Assembly: GCA_037447215.1 (NCBI GenBank)
Contig: JBBIHB010000011.1
Location: 29,768 to 93,767, forward strand
Direction of reading: 5' to 3'
Length of the DNA stretch: 64,000 nt
DNA from: UBA1413 sp037447215
GTDB taxonomy: Bacteria > Bacteroidota > Bacteroidia > Bacteroidales > Prolixibacteraceae
Positions 8,672-15,731 of the stretch are shown piece by piece (within the stretch, counting starts at the first letter, position 1; the number at the start of each line of letters is the position of its first letter). Below the pieces are notes generated by a model, which was not told the DNA's origin, did no database searches, and saw nothing but the letters and a program-made list of their open reading frames with translations. Both the position numbers and the translations under genes were made by a program.

Positions 8672-9962
8672 ATGGCAGGTTAATAATTTCACAGGCAAGG
8701 TTCTTTCTCGAGAACCGCTCATACCCCGAAGAATTGACTTCAAGTTTTCCGGCTTCGAAATGGGAATAGAGTTGAGCAATCGTTTCCATTATTCCCTCTT
8801 TGTCCCCGAATGAGTGGGTATAACCTGTTTTTGTGTCGCAGAGTATCCGCGCAAAGTCACCATCGGGTGGGCCAATGGCCAGGATAGGCCTACGTAATGC
8901 CATATATTCATACATTTTCCCTGGAAGTATCCCTTTAACATTCGGAGCGTTGTTTAGCGGCAAAAGCAAAAGCTGTGATCCGGCCAGGAGTTGCAATCCT
9001 TCAAGGTGGTTCATGTGTGGGATAATGATCATATTATCGGCTAATCCTTCGGTTCTGATTTCCTGAACAATCGACTCATCGGTTTGCCCGATTAGTTGTA
9101 TCCGTAGTTTTAGCCTGAACAACTTATCCCCTTGTGATAGGCTTCCAAGTGCTTTCCATAATGAAGATGGATTGCGGTCGCGGTTGAATGCACCGAAATG
9201 CGATAGCACAAAATAATTGTAATCGGGGAGCAGGGCAAAATCAAAATCGGCCGGATCAAAACCATTGTAGATCACATCCACCCTTCTGCCTGCCAGTTTT
9301 TCTGTAGTTCCTTTCAGAAAAGGGCTTACTGTGGTAACAACATCGGCTTTTTTCAGAATGTTTTTTTCCATTTTCCGGTGAATGTGATCGGCAAGTGGGG
9401 TGAGTTTAAGCCTGTGATAAAAATCGATTTCGGTCCAGGGATCACGGAAATCGGCCAGCCACGGTAAGCCGGGAAAGCATTTTTTTAGTCCTGTTCCAAT
9501 CAGGTGCATACTGTGTGGCGGGCCAGTGGTAACCATCAGGTCAACCGGATTTTTTTTCAGGTATTCTCGTAAAAACCTGATGGAAGGCCGCACCCAGAAA
9601 ACCCTTGGATCAGGAATCAGCAGGTTGCCCCGCAGAAAAACCGAAAGTTTATCTTTCCAGTTGCCTCGGGCTGCTTCCGAAACATAACCCGATTTGAATT
9701 TTGTACCTGATTTTTTCCCGGTTAACCGGCGATAGATATTGTAAGGTTCCCATATTGGGGTTCGGATGATTTCTGTCAAAGGGTGAATTTCAGCTTCGAG
9801 GCTTTCGTCAGTTACTGTAGGATCGGGGTTTTCGGGTGTGTAAATAACCGGTTGCCATCCATATTCGGGAAGATATTTCGACATTTTCAGCCATCGCATT
9901 ACCCCGCCACCTCCACTTGGGGGCCAGTAGTAGGTAATAATTAAAACCCTTTTATATTCCAT
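8664..9962 (-). CDS. Glycosyltransferase family 4, long form
   Basis: The 432-residue protein starts RVLIITYYWPPSGGGGVMRW, a glycine-rich nucleotide-sugar loop common in Bacteroidetes GT4 enzymes. The middle has VTTGPPHSMHLIG and WLADFRDPWT, typical of this subfamily. The C-terminal GT-B domain carries PLNNAPNVKGILPGKMYEYMALRRPILAIGP, where the GK(M/L)YEY(M/L)A segment binds the donor diphosphate. It probably adds a sugar to the glycan supplied by the wbp genes. It converges with wbpB, overlapping by 8 bp, so the two genes share a termination region. ATG at 9960-9962. Donor specificity is unknown. Confidence 0.82.
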   Translation of the reverse strand: MEYKRVLIITYYWPPSGGGGVMRWLKMSKYLPEYGWQPVIYTPENPDPTVTDESLEAEIHPLTEIIRTPIWEPYNIYRRLTGKKSGTKFKSGYVSEAARGNWKDKLSVFLRGNLLIPDPRVFWVRPSIRFLREYLKKNPVDLMVTTGPPHSMHLIGTGLKKCFPGLPWLADFRDPWTEIDFYHRLKLTPLADHIHRKMEKNILKKADVVTTVSPFLKGTTEKLAGRRVDVIYNGFDPADFDFALLPDYNYFVLSHFGAFNRDRNPSSLWKALGSLSQGDKLFRLKLRIQLIGQTDESIVQEIRTEGLADNMIIIPHMNHLEGLQLLAGSQLLLLPLNNAPNVKGILPGKMYEYMALRRPILAIGPPDGDFARILCDTKTGYTHSFGDKEGIMETIAQLYSHFEAGKLEVNSSGYERFSRKNLACEIINLPFI

Positions 9963-9974
9963 TATCCAATTAGG

Positions 9975-10406
9975 CTACATTTTGGTATTTAAACCTTCAT
10001 GAATGGCAATTTTAGATAAAATATTGTCAGAAGTAATGAATAAATCTACAGATTCTTTGACACTTATAGCAGATGCCAATTGAGTGGAATCCAAACTTCG
10101 TAGCCCATCTTTTCGGTATATTGCAATTAATTGAGTGGCTGTTTTTCTTACTCTATAGTTTTGAGTAATAAACCTGTATCTTTCTGAGTCTTTCTTGAAT
10201 TTCTCAATAATTAGCCTGGAGGTATCTTTGTCAATTTCTTCTTTTCTACACTTTTTCCAAATCGCAGAACTAAATTCAATTTCTGCAATTTCAGCCAAAT
10301 ATATGGCACTAATTGCATTGTTTTGAAAGAAATCCATTAATTCTGTAGTACCTTCTTCCCTATGATAAAGTTTGAATAATGCCGGAGTATCAATAAAAAG
10401 TTTCAT
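9975..10406 (-). CDS. PIN-domain toxin (VapC-like)
   Basis: A 143-residue PIN protein. The acidic Mg2+ site is visible as D6 (FIDTPAL), E42/E44 (AEIEFSSAIW), D106 (RSLDSTQLA) and D127 (ITSDN). VapC toxins cleave tRNA or rRNA when released from antitoxin. Its ATG overlaps the antitoxin stop by 4 bp (antitoxin first), the usual TA arrangement. The segment is clearly more AT-rich than the glycan genes on its left and glyS on its right, which suggests later acquisition. RNA target unknown. Another PIN function cannot be excluded, but the paired small gene argues for TA. Confidence 0.8.
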   Translation of the reverse strand: MKLFIDTPALFKLYHREEGTTELMDFFQNNAISAIYLAEIAEIEFSSAIWKKCRKEEIDKDTSRLIIEKFKKDSERYRFITQNYRVRKTATQLIAIYRKDGLRSLDSTQLASAISVKESVDLFITSDNILSKIAIHEGLNTKM

Positions 10407-10621
10407 AAGTCGTTTCGTCTTTCATCGATAACTTCATCAGAAAAAGAGGTTTTACAATCTTTCAATAAATCTTGCGATCCCAAAAAAGAAAAATCCGAAA
10501 TTGACAGTCTAGTTTCTTTTTCTTCAAGTAAGGTAACCAATATTTTTATCGGTTTTTTTACTTTAAGTGGTCTATCCCGAGAAAGCCTTCCTTTATAATA
10601 TGTTCCAGTTATTGTTTCCAT
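10403..10621 (-). CDS. Probable cognate antitoxin
   Basis: From ATG 10619-10621 the product has 72 residues; a TTG two codons upstream is less likely. The N-terminal half is beta-rich (ETITGTYYKGRLSRDRPLKVKKPIKILVTLLEE), resembling small PIN-toxin antitoxins that begin with an AF2212-like or related strand segment. The C-terminal half is acidic/polar (SDEVIDERRNDL) and would wrap the toxin. It is immediately upstream of, and overlaps, the PIN toxin. No helix-turn-helix is obvious, so autoregulation is uncertain. The assignment is mainly from context. Confidence 0.65.
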   Translation of the reverse strand: METITGTYYKGRLSRDRPLKVKKPIKILVTLLEEKETRLSISDFSFLGSQDLLKDCKTSFSDEVIDERRNDL

Positions 10622-10644
10622 GTGCAACTTTTAAAACCATAAAG

Positions 10645-12195
10645 TTACAAATTTTCAAACAGCTTTCGCATGTTAACTTTTTCACCGATTAATTTACTTA
10701 ATTCCATAGTAGAAACTCTTTCCTGCCCCATGGTATCGCGGTAACGTATGGTGACAGTGTTGTCATCCATAGTCTGATGGTCAACTGTTACACAGAAAGG
10801 TGTTCCGATAGCATCCTGCCGCCGGTAACGTTTCCCGATGGAGTCTTTCTCATCGTACTGACAGTTAAAATCAAACTTCAGGTTATCAATTATTTCACGT
10901 GCTTTTTCGGGAAGGCCTTCTTTTTTGACCAGTGGCATAACTGCAAGTTTTACAGGTGCCAGCACAGGGGGAATCCTCAAAACGGTGCGGATATCTTTTT
11001 CACCATTGGCGCTTACCACTTCCTCTTCGTAGTATGCAGCTGATATTACCTGCAGGAACATCCGGTCGACACCTATTGAAGTTTCCACTACATAAGGCAC
11101 GTAAGATTCGTTCAGTTCAGGGTCGAAATACCGTAACTTTTTCCCCGAAAACTGTTCGTGCTGCGAAAGGTCGAAATCGGTGCGCGAATGGATACCTTCC
11201 ACCTCCTTAAACCCGAATGGGAACCTGTACTCGATATCGACGGCAGCATTGGCATAATGTGCCAGCTTTTCATGTTCGTGGAAGCGGTAATTTTCAGCCC
11301 CAAAGCCAAGTGCCTGGTGCCACTTCATCCGGATTGTTTTCCATTTTTCGAACCAGTCGAGTTCCGTGCCGGGTTTCACGAAGAATTGAAGTTCCATCTG
11401 CTCAAATTCGCGCATCCTGAAAATAAACTGACGGGCTACTATTTCGTTACGGAAAGCTTTACCAATCTGTGCAATCCCGAAAGGAATCTTCATTCGTCCG
11501 GTCTTTTGCACGTTCAGGTAGTTCACAAAAATGCCCTGTGCAGTTTCTGGCCTTAGATACACCTTCATTGCCCCGTCGGCTGTCGATCCCATTTCGGTCG
11601 AAAACATCAGGTTAAACTGCCTTACGTCAGTCCAGTTGCGGGTTCCCGAGATAGGACATACAATTTCATTGTCGATAATGATCTGTTTTAATTCTTCCAG
11701 ATTACTTTCGTTCAGAGCATTGCTGAATCGCTGATGGAGCTCGTTCCATTTTTGCTGGTTTTCAATAACCCGGGGATTGGTGTTGCGGAATTGTTGCTCA
11801 TCGAAAGTATCGCCAAAGCGTTTTTTCGATTTGTCCACTTCTTTCTGGATTTTATCCTCGATTTTGGCCAGGTGTTCTTCAATCAAGACGTCGGCACGGT
11901 AACGCTTTTTTGAGTCTTTATTGTCGATAAGCGGATCGTTGAAAGCGTCAACATGGCCCGAAGCTTTCCAGATGGTAGGGTGCATGAAAATCGCCGAGTC
12001 GATACCCACCACATTCTCATGCAAAAGTACCATACTGTCCCACCAATATTTTTTAATGTTGCTTTTCAGTTCAGCGCCATATTGTCCATAATCATAAACA
12101 GCGCTGAGTCCATCGTAAATTTCACTCGACTGAAAAACGTAGCCATACTCTTTGCAATGGGCTACCAGCTTTTTGAATACATCTTCCTGAGCCAT
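10645..12195 (-). CDS. glyS: Glycyl-tRNA synthetase (alpha2 type)
   Basis: A 516-residue class II aminoacyl-tRNA synthetase. The N-terminus has YGYVFQSSEIYDGLSAVYDYG (motif 1 region), FRNEIVARQFIFRMREFEQME is motif 2 (about residues 243-263), and the C-terminal anticodon-binding domain starts near PPVLAPVKLAVMPLV. It charges tRNA-Gly in the cytoplasm. This homodimeric type is the single-chain form used by Bacteroidetes, mitochondria and Gram-positives, rather than the alpha2-beta2 glyQS of E. coli. The length is typical. It is followed 18 bp later by the TA pair and preceded by a DUF4834 gene on the same strand, which may be co-transcribed. Confidence 0.95.
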   Translation of the reverse strand: MAQEDVFKKLVAHCKEYGYVFQSSEIYDGLSAVYDYGQYGAELKSNIKKYWWDSMVLLHENVVGIDSAIFMHPTIWKASGHVDAFNDPLIDNKDSKKRYRADVLIEEHLAKIEDKIQKEVDKSKKRFGDTFDEQQFRNTNPRVIENQQKWNELHQRFSNALNESNLEELKQIIIDNEIVCPISGTRNWTDVRQFNLMFSTEMGSTADGAMKVYLRPETAQGIFVNYLNVQKTGRMKIPFGIAQIGKAFRNEIVARQFIFRMREFEQMELQFFVKPGTELDWFEKWKTIRMKWHQALGFGAENYRFHEHEKLAHYANAAVDIEYRFPFGFKEVEGIHSRTDFDLSQHEQFSGKKLRYFDPELNESYVPYVVETSIGVDRMFLQVISAAYYEEEVVSANGEKDIRTVLRIPPVLAPVKLAVMPLVKKEGLPEKAREIIDNLKFDFNCQYDEKDSIGKRYRRQDAIGTPFCVTVDHQTMDDNTVTIRYRDTMGQERVSTMELSKLIGEKVNMRKLFENL

Positions 12196-12239
12196 ATAAT
12201 TTCTTGTAATTAAATATTGAGTTGGTAAAAATAAACGAA

Positions 12240-12509
12240 TTAATCAACTTCTTCGAAATCGACATATTCACCCGTTTGGGTTTGGCGGTTATTGGGATTG
12301 GGGTTACGTTCGATGGTGACTTCGCCTTCGCGTTTTCCCTGGCGCTGTTGTTCGCGCATCTGCTGTTGCATTCGGTTATGCATATCACGCATGGTTTTCT
12401 GAAACAGCAGGGGAACCACAAAGCGGGTTATCAACCGGGCTGCATAAAAAATAATCAGGATTACCAGCACAGTGCGGATAAAACCGATAAACAACATTAT
12501 TAAAATCAT
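12240..12509 (-). CDS. DUF4834-like small membrane protein
   Basis: An 89-residue protein with one strongly hydrophobic N-terminal helix (about residues 3-33, LFIGFIRTVLVILIIFYAARL) followed by a basic, Gln/Arg-rich juxtamembrane segment (MRDMHNRMQQQMREQQRQG) and an acidic tail (GEYVDFEEVD). The layout matches DUF4834, a family of unknown function found in Bacteroidetes. The conserved tail after a disordered linker suggests a protein-binding motif. It lies 44 bp upstream of glyS on the same strand. A TAACTTTG element on the minus strand (CAAAGTTA at 12548-12555) could be its promoter. Confidence 0.7.
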   Translation of the reverse strand: MILIMLFIGFIRTVLVILIIFYAARLITRFVVPLLFQKTMRDMHNRMQQQMREQQRQGKREGEVTIERNPNPNNRQTQTGEYVDFEEVD

Positions 12510-12547
12510 CCTGAGAAATATCTAAAAATCTAATTTTTAAACGGGTG

Positions 12548-12555
12548 CAAAGTTA
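12548..12555 (-). promoter_or_regulatory. Promoter -7 element for DUF4834-glyS
   Basis: CAAAGTTA reads TAACTTTG on the minus strand, matching TAnnTTTG, about 39 bp before the DUF4834 start. No good -33 box was found. Confidence 0.35.
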
Positions 12556-12600
12556 GGAATAAAATTCAAGCCTGAATTTCTAAATAATATCCCCAAATAA

Positions 12601-13902
12601 TCAATCTACCGGTTCCAATACTCCAACCCACTCCTTCAGCCTGTTTATTACTTTTTCCTTATTATTCTCATTCAGGCCTGCAATGCGTATTCCATGGCTG
12701 GCTCCGGGCTCAACAATCCTTAAAAAATTTTCCCTGTCAGGAATAATCGCTCTACTGGCGGTCCAGGGGTCGTTTTTTCCATATATGAAAATTATTCTTG
12801 CATCGGTCGATTCAAGAAAGGCCTTTGTCATTTTCACCGAAGTGTCGTCAAAAACAACCCTGAAACCTTTTGGCAGGAACAAACGCTCAAGATAGTTTTT
12901 GGATTTTTTGATTGTTAGCTGGCGCCTGAAAGGCCGAATGTCGTATCCGTAATAACCTAATTCATGGGCAGCTTGCACAAAAAACGACCCGATCCTTTCC
13001 AGTCCTTCGAGGGAAAAGTAATCGGGCCCCGAGATTTTTATGAAATGATCAAAAATTTCCAGGTCTGATGCTTTTCGGGAGGGTATTTGTCCTGGATTGG
13101 TGCCCCATTGCCAGAAAGCAAAACTGTATTCAAGGACACAATAGTCGAAAATCTCATTAAGTCCCGCATTAAAAGTGTAGTTCTTTTCAGTCACCAATTT
13201 TTCAAAGTGGGGGATTAAAGTAGTTCGTCTTTTCAAAACCTCTTTCTGGAAGTCTTCAACAAGTTTACGCTGCTTAGGGGTTCCCGGAACATTTCTGATA
13301 TAAGGTTCATGGCGGCCATCTTCAACACCAAAATTAAACGGTGCAACATACGATACAGTAATATCTACGTCTTCGGGATGAAACACACGATGAAAAATGG
13401 CGGTCTGGCCTCCTTTACTTATGCCGGTATTAATCCAGGTACCCGACAGAAAAGGCTTAAGTAAACTGACAACCTTATGGTGGTCGGCAGCCGAATTTTC
13501 AACTGTAAGATATTCCCAATCAACAGGTTCGGGCCATGATTGTCCGAAATAACGATGCTCAACCACTACCTGGCTCGAATGAACGATTGGGCAAAGTTCG
13601 TTAAGATATGACTGGCTGGCTCCATAGTTGGCAGCATAGCCTTCGGTCACCAGAACAACCGGTGATCCGGGGGTTAGTACCGATATAAATACCCGTTGCG
13701 TGAAGCTTCCTTCTCCGGGATTATGGTGATCGATAGGCTGACGCAATTTTATAAAAACAGCTTCAGAAAAAAAGTTATTTGGTTTCATGGCTTGAATTTC
13801 AACTACCTCAGGAAACTGCTTTAAGTAACCGATTAGTTCCGAAGAAGTTGCCGGAATCAAGGTAATCCGGATGAAAATCAACAGCAGAAGAATTCTTTTC
13901 AT
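12601..13902 (-). CDS. S28-like secreted prolyl tripeptidyl aminopeptidase (PS-10 type)
   Basis: A 433-residue alpha/beta-hydrolase with an N-terminal signal sequence (MKRILLLLIFIRITLIPATS). The nucleophile elbow is GISKGGQTA (Ser near residue 156), preceded by VVEHRYFGQS as in S28 peptidases. The likely acid and base of the triad are in FIYGKNDPWTASR and GASHGIRI near the C-terminus. Family members release tripeptides from the N-terminus of proteins in the periplasm or outside the cell. It is a single gene, bounded by a bidirectional hairpin downstream of the next small gene at 14009. Substrate specificity is inferred. Confidence 0.8.
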   Translation of the reverse strand: MKRILLLLIFIRITLIPATSSELIGYLKQFPEVVEIQAMKPNNFFSEAVFIKLRQPIDHHNPGEGSFTQRVFISVLTPGSPVVLVTEGYAANYGASQSYLNELCPIVHSSQVVVEHRYFGQSWPEPVDWEYLTVENSAADHHKVVSLLKPFLSGTWINTGISKGGQTAIFHRVFHPEDVDITVSYVAPFNFGVEDGRHEPYIRNVPGTPKQRKLVEDFQKEVLKRRTTLIPHFEKLVTEKNYTFNAGLNEIFDYCVLEYSFAFWQWGTNPGQIPSRKASDLEIFDHFIKISGPDYFSLEGLERIGSFFVQAAHELGYYGYDIRPFRRQLTIKKSKNYLERLFLPKGFRVVFDDTSVKMTKAFLESTDARIIFIYGKNDPWTASRAIIPDRENFLRIVEPGASHGIRIAGLNENNKEKVINRLKEWVGVLEPVD

Positions 13903-13971
13903 AGATGCACAATTAAAAAAGTCCGAAAATAGTGACTTTTAAGATCGAAAGCATAACAATAACCGAACAAT

Positions 13972-14004
13972 AAAGGCGCAGGCCTTCCCGAAACCTGCGC
14001 CTTT
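13972..14004. terminator. Rho-independent terminator, both strands possible
   Basis: A perfect 11-bp stem (AAAGGCGCAGG / CCTGCGCCTTT) with an 11-base loop. It lies 4 bp after the stop of the small minus-strand gene at 14009. A T-rich run follows on the minus strand and a short T run is present on the plus strand. Confidence 0.85.
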
Positions 14005-14008
14005 TCCA

Positions 14009-14200
14009 TCAGGCCGCAATATTCGAAAATACTTCTTCCAAAATATCAGGATACTGGTTATAAAACATACCAAGGCACCATTGTTTAAGTTCATTTAATT
14101 CACCGGGCTTCATCCACCCGATGCATTTTAAAAGTTCTTTTCTGAAAAGTTCCGCGCTGAAATTTACACTGGGGAGAATGGTTTTTGCGTATTCTATCAT
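14009..14200 (-). CDS. Small hypothetical protein (63 aa)
   Basis: The 63-residue product (starting MIEYAKTILPSVNF) is amphipathic, with Trp/Cys-containing helices (CIGWMKPGELNELKQWCLGMF). I do not recognise the family. Support for a real gene comes from its compact ATG-to-stop frame, the strong terminator placed directly after its stop, and lack of another gene in the 440 bp between the peptidase and hemerythrin genes. Another minus-strand frame (14100-14294) overlaps it but has no comparable end signal. It could act as a small soluble regulator, but nothing in the sequence shows a function. Confidence 0.5.
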   Translation of the reverse strand: MIEYAKTILPSVNFSAELFRKELLKCIGWMKPGELNELKQWCLGMFYNQYPDILEEVFSNIAA

Positions 14201-14299
14201 GGCCAGTGGTTTTAAAAATCGTTTCTAAAATAACCCAACATTTGAAATTAAAGTATATTGTATAACATAACTTAACATTGTTTAACGAATTCATACGCT

Positions 14300-14331
14300 T
14301 TTGTCCTTTTTGTAAAAATATGCTACATTTG
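14300..14331 (+). promoter_or_regulatory. Full Bacteroidetes-type promoter for the hemerythrin-LuxR pair
   Basis: TTTG at 14300-14303 and TACATTTG at 14324-14331 are separated by 20 bp, an exact match to the TTTG / TAnnTTTG promoter of Bacteroidetes primary sigma factor. The ATG at 14346 is 14 bp further, so the leader would be very short. Confidence 0.75.
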
Positions 14332-14345
14332 AATCAAAAAGATTT

Positions 14346-15068
14346 ATGGAATTATTTACGAGGGACGACAAACTGGCCGATGTAGTCAGCAATAATTATC
14401 ACTTATTGCCGGTATTAAACCGTTTTGGAATCAGATTAGGTTTTGGCGATGCAACTATTGAAGAAATTTGTTCCCAAAAGAGCATTGAAAACACATTTTT
14501 TCTGGATATCATCAATGCTTTTCACAATCCCGATTACTTTCCACAGTCAGAATTCCTTACATTTTCTCCTTCCCTCATAGTTGATTATCTGCAACGTACA
14601 CATCAGTATTATCTTACCTGGGTGGTTCCTAAAATGGAAAACTTACTTGAAAATCTGATCCTTTCTGATAGGGAGCATAGCAAAAACCTTGATTTGATCA
14701 GGATTTTTTTCAGGAAATACAAAACCGAATTGTTGAATCACATCATGGATGAGGAAGATTCGGTATTTCCTTATGTTATGCGAATTACCGATGCATACGA
14801 AAAAGGTATTGGGGTTTCGGATGCTGATTTTTCCAGATCCATTGAAGATTACGAAAAAGAACACACAGACGTGGATGAAAAGCTGATTGATTTGAAAAAC
14901 CTGGTTATCAAGTTTTTGGTTGCATACTATGATGATAATCTTTGCAACGATTTTTTGATCACTCTTTTCCGTTTTGAGCGCGACTTGGTTGACCATGCGC
15001 GGATTGAGGACAAAATTCTCGTGCCTATGGTAGTCCGAATGGAGAAAATTGTAAAAAATGGAAAATAG
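14346..15068 (+). CDS. Hemerythrin-domain (RIC/ScdA-like) di-iron protein
   Basis: A 240-residue helical protein. Residues 1-60 resemble the ScdA N-terminal domain (DKLADVVSNNYHLLPVLNRFGI) but without its usual cysteines. Residues 75-235 form a hemerythrin-like bundle with candidate iron ligands H86, H132, E136 (HIMDEE), H173 (EKEHTD), H217 and E221 (DHARIED). RIC proteins repair nitrosylated or oxidised iron-sulfur clusters and sense NO, O2 or redox state. The gene overlaps the next regulator gene by 11 bp and has a strong own promoter. It may be the sensor for that regulator; this is inference. Confidence 0.78.
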   Translation: MELFTRDDKLADVVSNNYHLLPVLNRFGIRLGFGDATIEEICSQKSIENTFFLDIINAFHNPDYFPQSEFLTFSPSLIVDYLQRTHQYYLTWVVPKMENLLENLILSDREHSKNLDLIRIFFRKYKTELLNHIMDEEDSVFPYVMRITDAYEKGIGVSDADFSRSIEDYEKEHTDVDEKLIDLKNLVIKFLVAYYDDNLCNDFLITLFRFERDLVDHARIEDKILVPMVVRMEKIVKNGK

Positions 15069-15636
15069 GATAGCAATAGTTCATCGTTCCGAGATTGTAA
15101 GGAGAGGATTTGCGTCGCTTCTGAATGCGATCTGGAAAAAGGAGATATTCCAGATGGCCGATTTAAAATCGTTTTCGGATTCAGATTGCTGTAGTTCCTA
15201 TCGGTTGCTTGCGTTTATCGAAGCCTATCAATTGGCCGATTTTCAATTGTCATTGTCTAACCTTGCGGTGGTGGCTGTTTTTGATGGCGAAAATCAAGAT
15301 ATCCCTGTTAAACAGGCAGGTAAATTTGTCCATCTCAGTTCCGATTTCGGAATATTTCAGGAAATTATTTCCGATTTCAGGAAAAATACCCCACAGGAAC
15401 AGAGAAATGAAAATGAGCTTACCCAACGTGAAAAAGAAATCCTGCGAATGGTGGCTATGGGTTATTCAAACAAGGAGATTGCTGATACCCTTTTCATCAG
15501 TATTCATACTGTTATTACACACAGGAAAAACATTACCGGGAAACTGGGCATTAAATCAATATCGGGACTAACGGTTTATGCAATTATCAACCGGTTAATT
15601 GATCCGGATTTGATCGATCCCGAAAAATTGATTTGA
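15058..15636 (+). CDS. LuxR-type HTH regulator with degenerate receiver
   Basis: A 192-residue protein. The C-terminal LuxR/NarL HTH is clear: LTQREKEILRMVAMGYSNKEIADTLF with ISIHTVITHRKNITGKLGI (about residues 121-165). The N-terminal 110 residues are receiver-like (IAIVHRSEIVRRGFASLL) but no phospho-acceptor Asp with the usual surroundings is apparent, so phosphorylation is doubtful. The start lies within the end of the hemerythrin gene (11-bp overlap), implying coupled translation. It probably controls genes for NO, oxygen or iron-sulfur stress, with the hemerythrin protein as partner. The target genes are unknown; methylmalonyl-CoA mutase genes follow after 95 bp with their own promoter. 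Confidence 0.82.
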   Translation: MENRIAIVHRSEIVRRGFASLLNAIWKKEIFQMADLKSFSDSDCCSSYRLLAFIEAYQLADFQLSLSNLAVVAVFDGENQDIPVKQAGKFVHLSSDFGIFQEIISDFRKNTPQEQRNENELTQREKEILRMVAMGYSNKEIADTLFISIHTVITHRKNITGKLGIKSISGLTVYAIINRLIDPDLIDPEKLI

Positions 15637-15675
15637 AACCCTTATTACCTTTCGGTTAAAATCCTGTAAGTATTT

Positions 15676-15706
15676 ATTGTCTGAGAGGTTTTAAGGGTTA
15701 ATTTTG
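15676..15706 (+). promoter_or_regulatory. Promoter for mutA
   Basis: TAATTTTG at 15699-15706 is a perfect TAnnTTTG. ATTG at 15676-15679 is a one-mismatch -33 box at 19-bp spacing. The mutA ATG follows 25 bp later. Confidence 0.6.
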
Positions 15707-15731
15707 TGGCGATTTTCAAAAACAAATAAAT

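Noticed and set aside
14100..14294. Second minus-strand small frame over the 63-residue gene
   Set aside because: It overlaps in another frame, has no terminator of its own and no family-like features.
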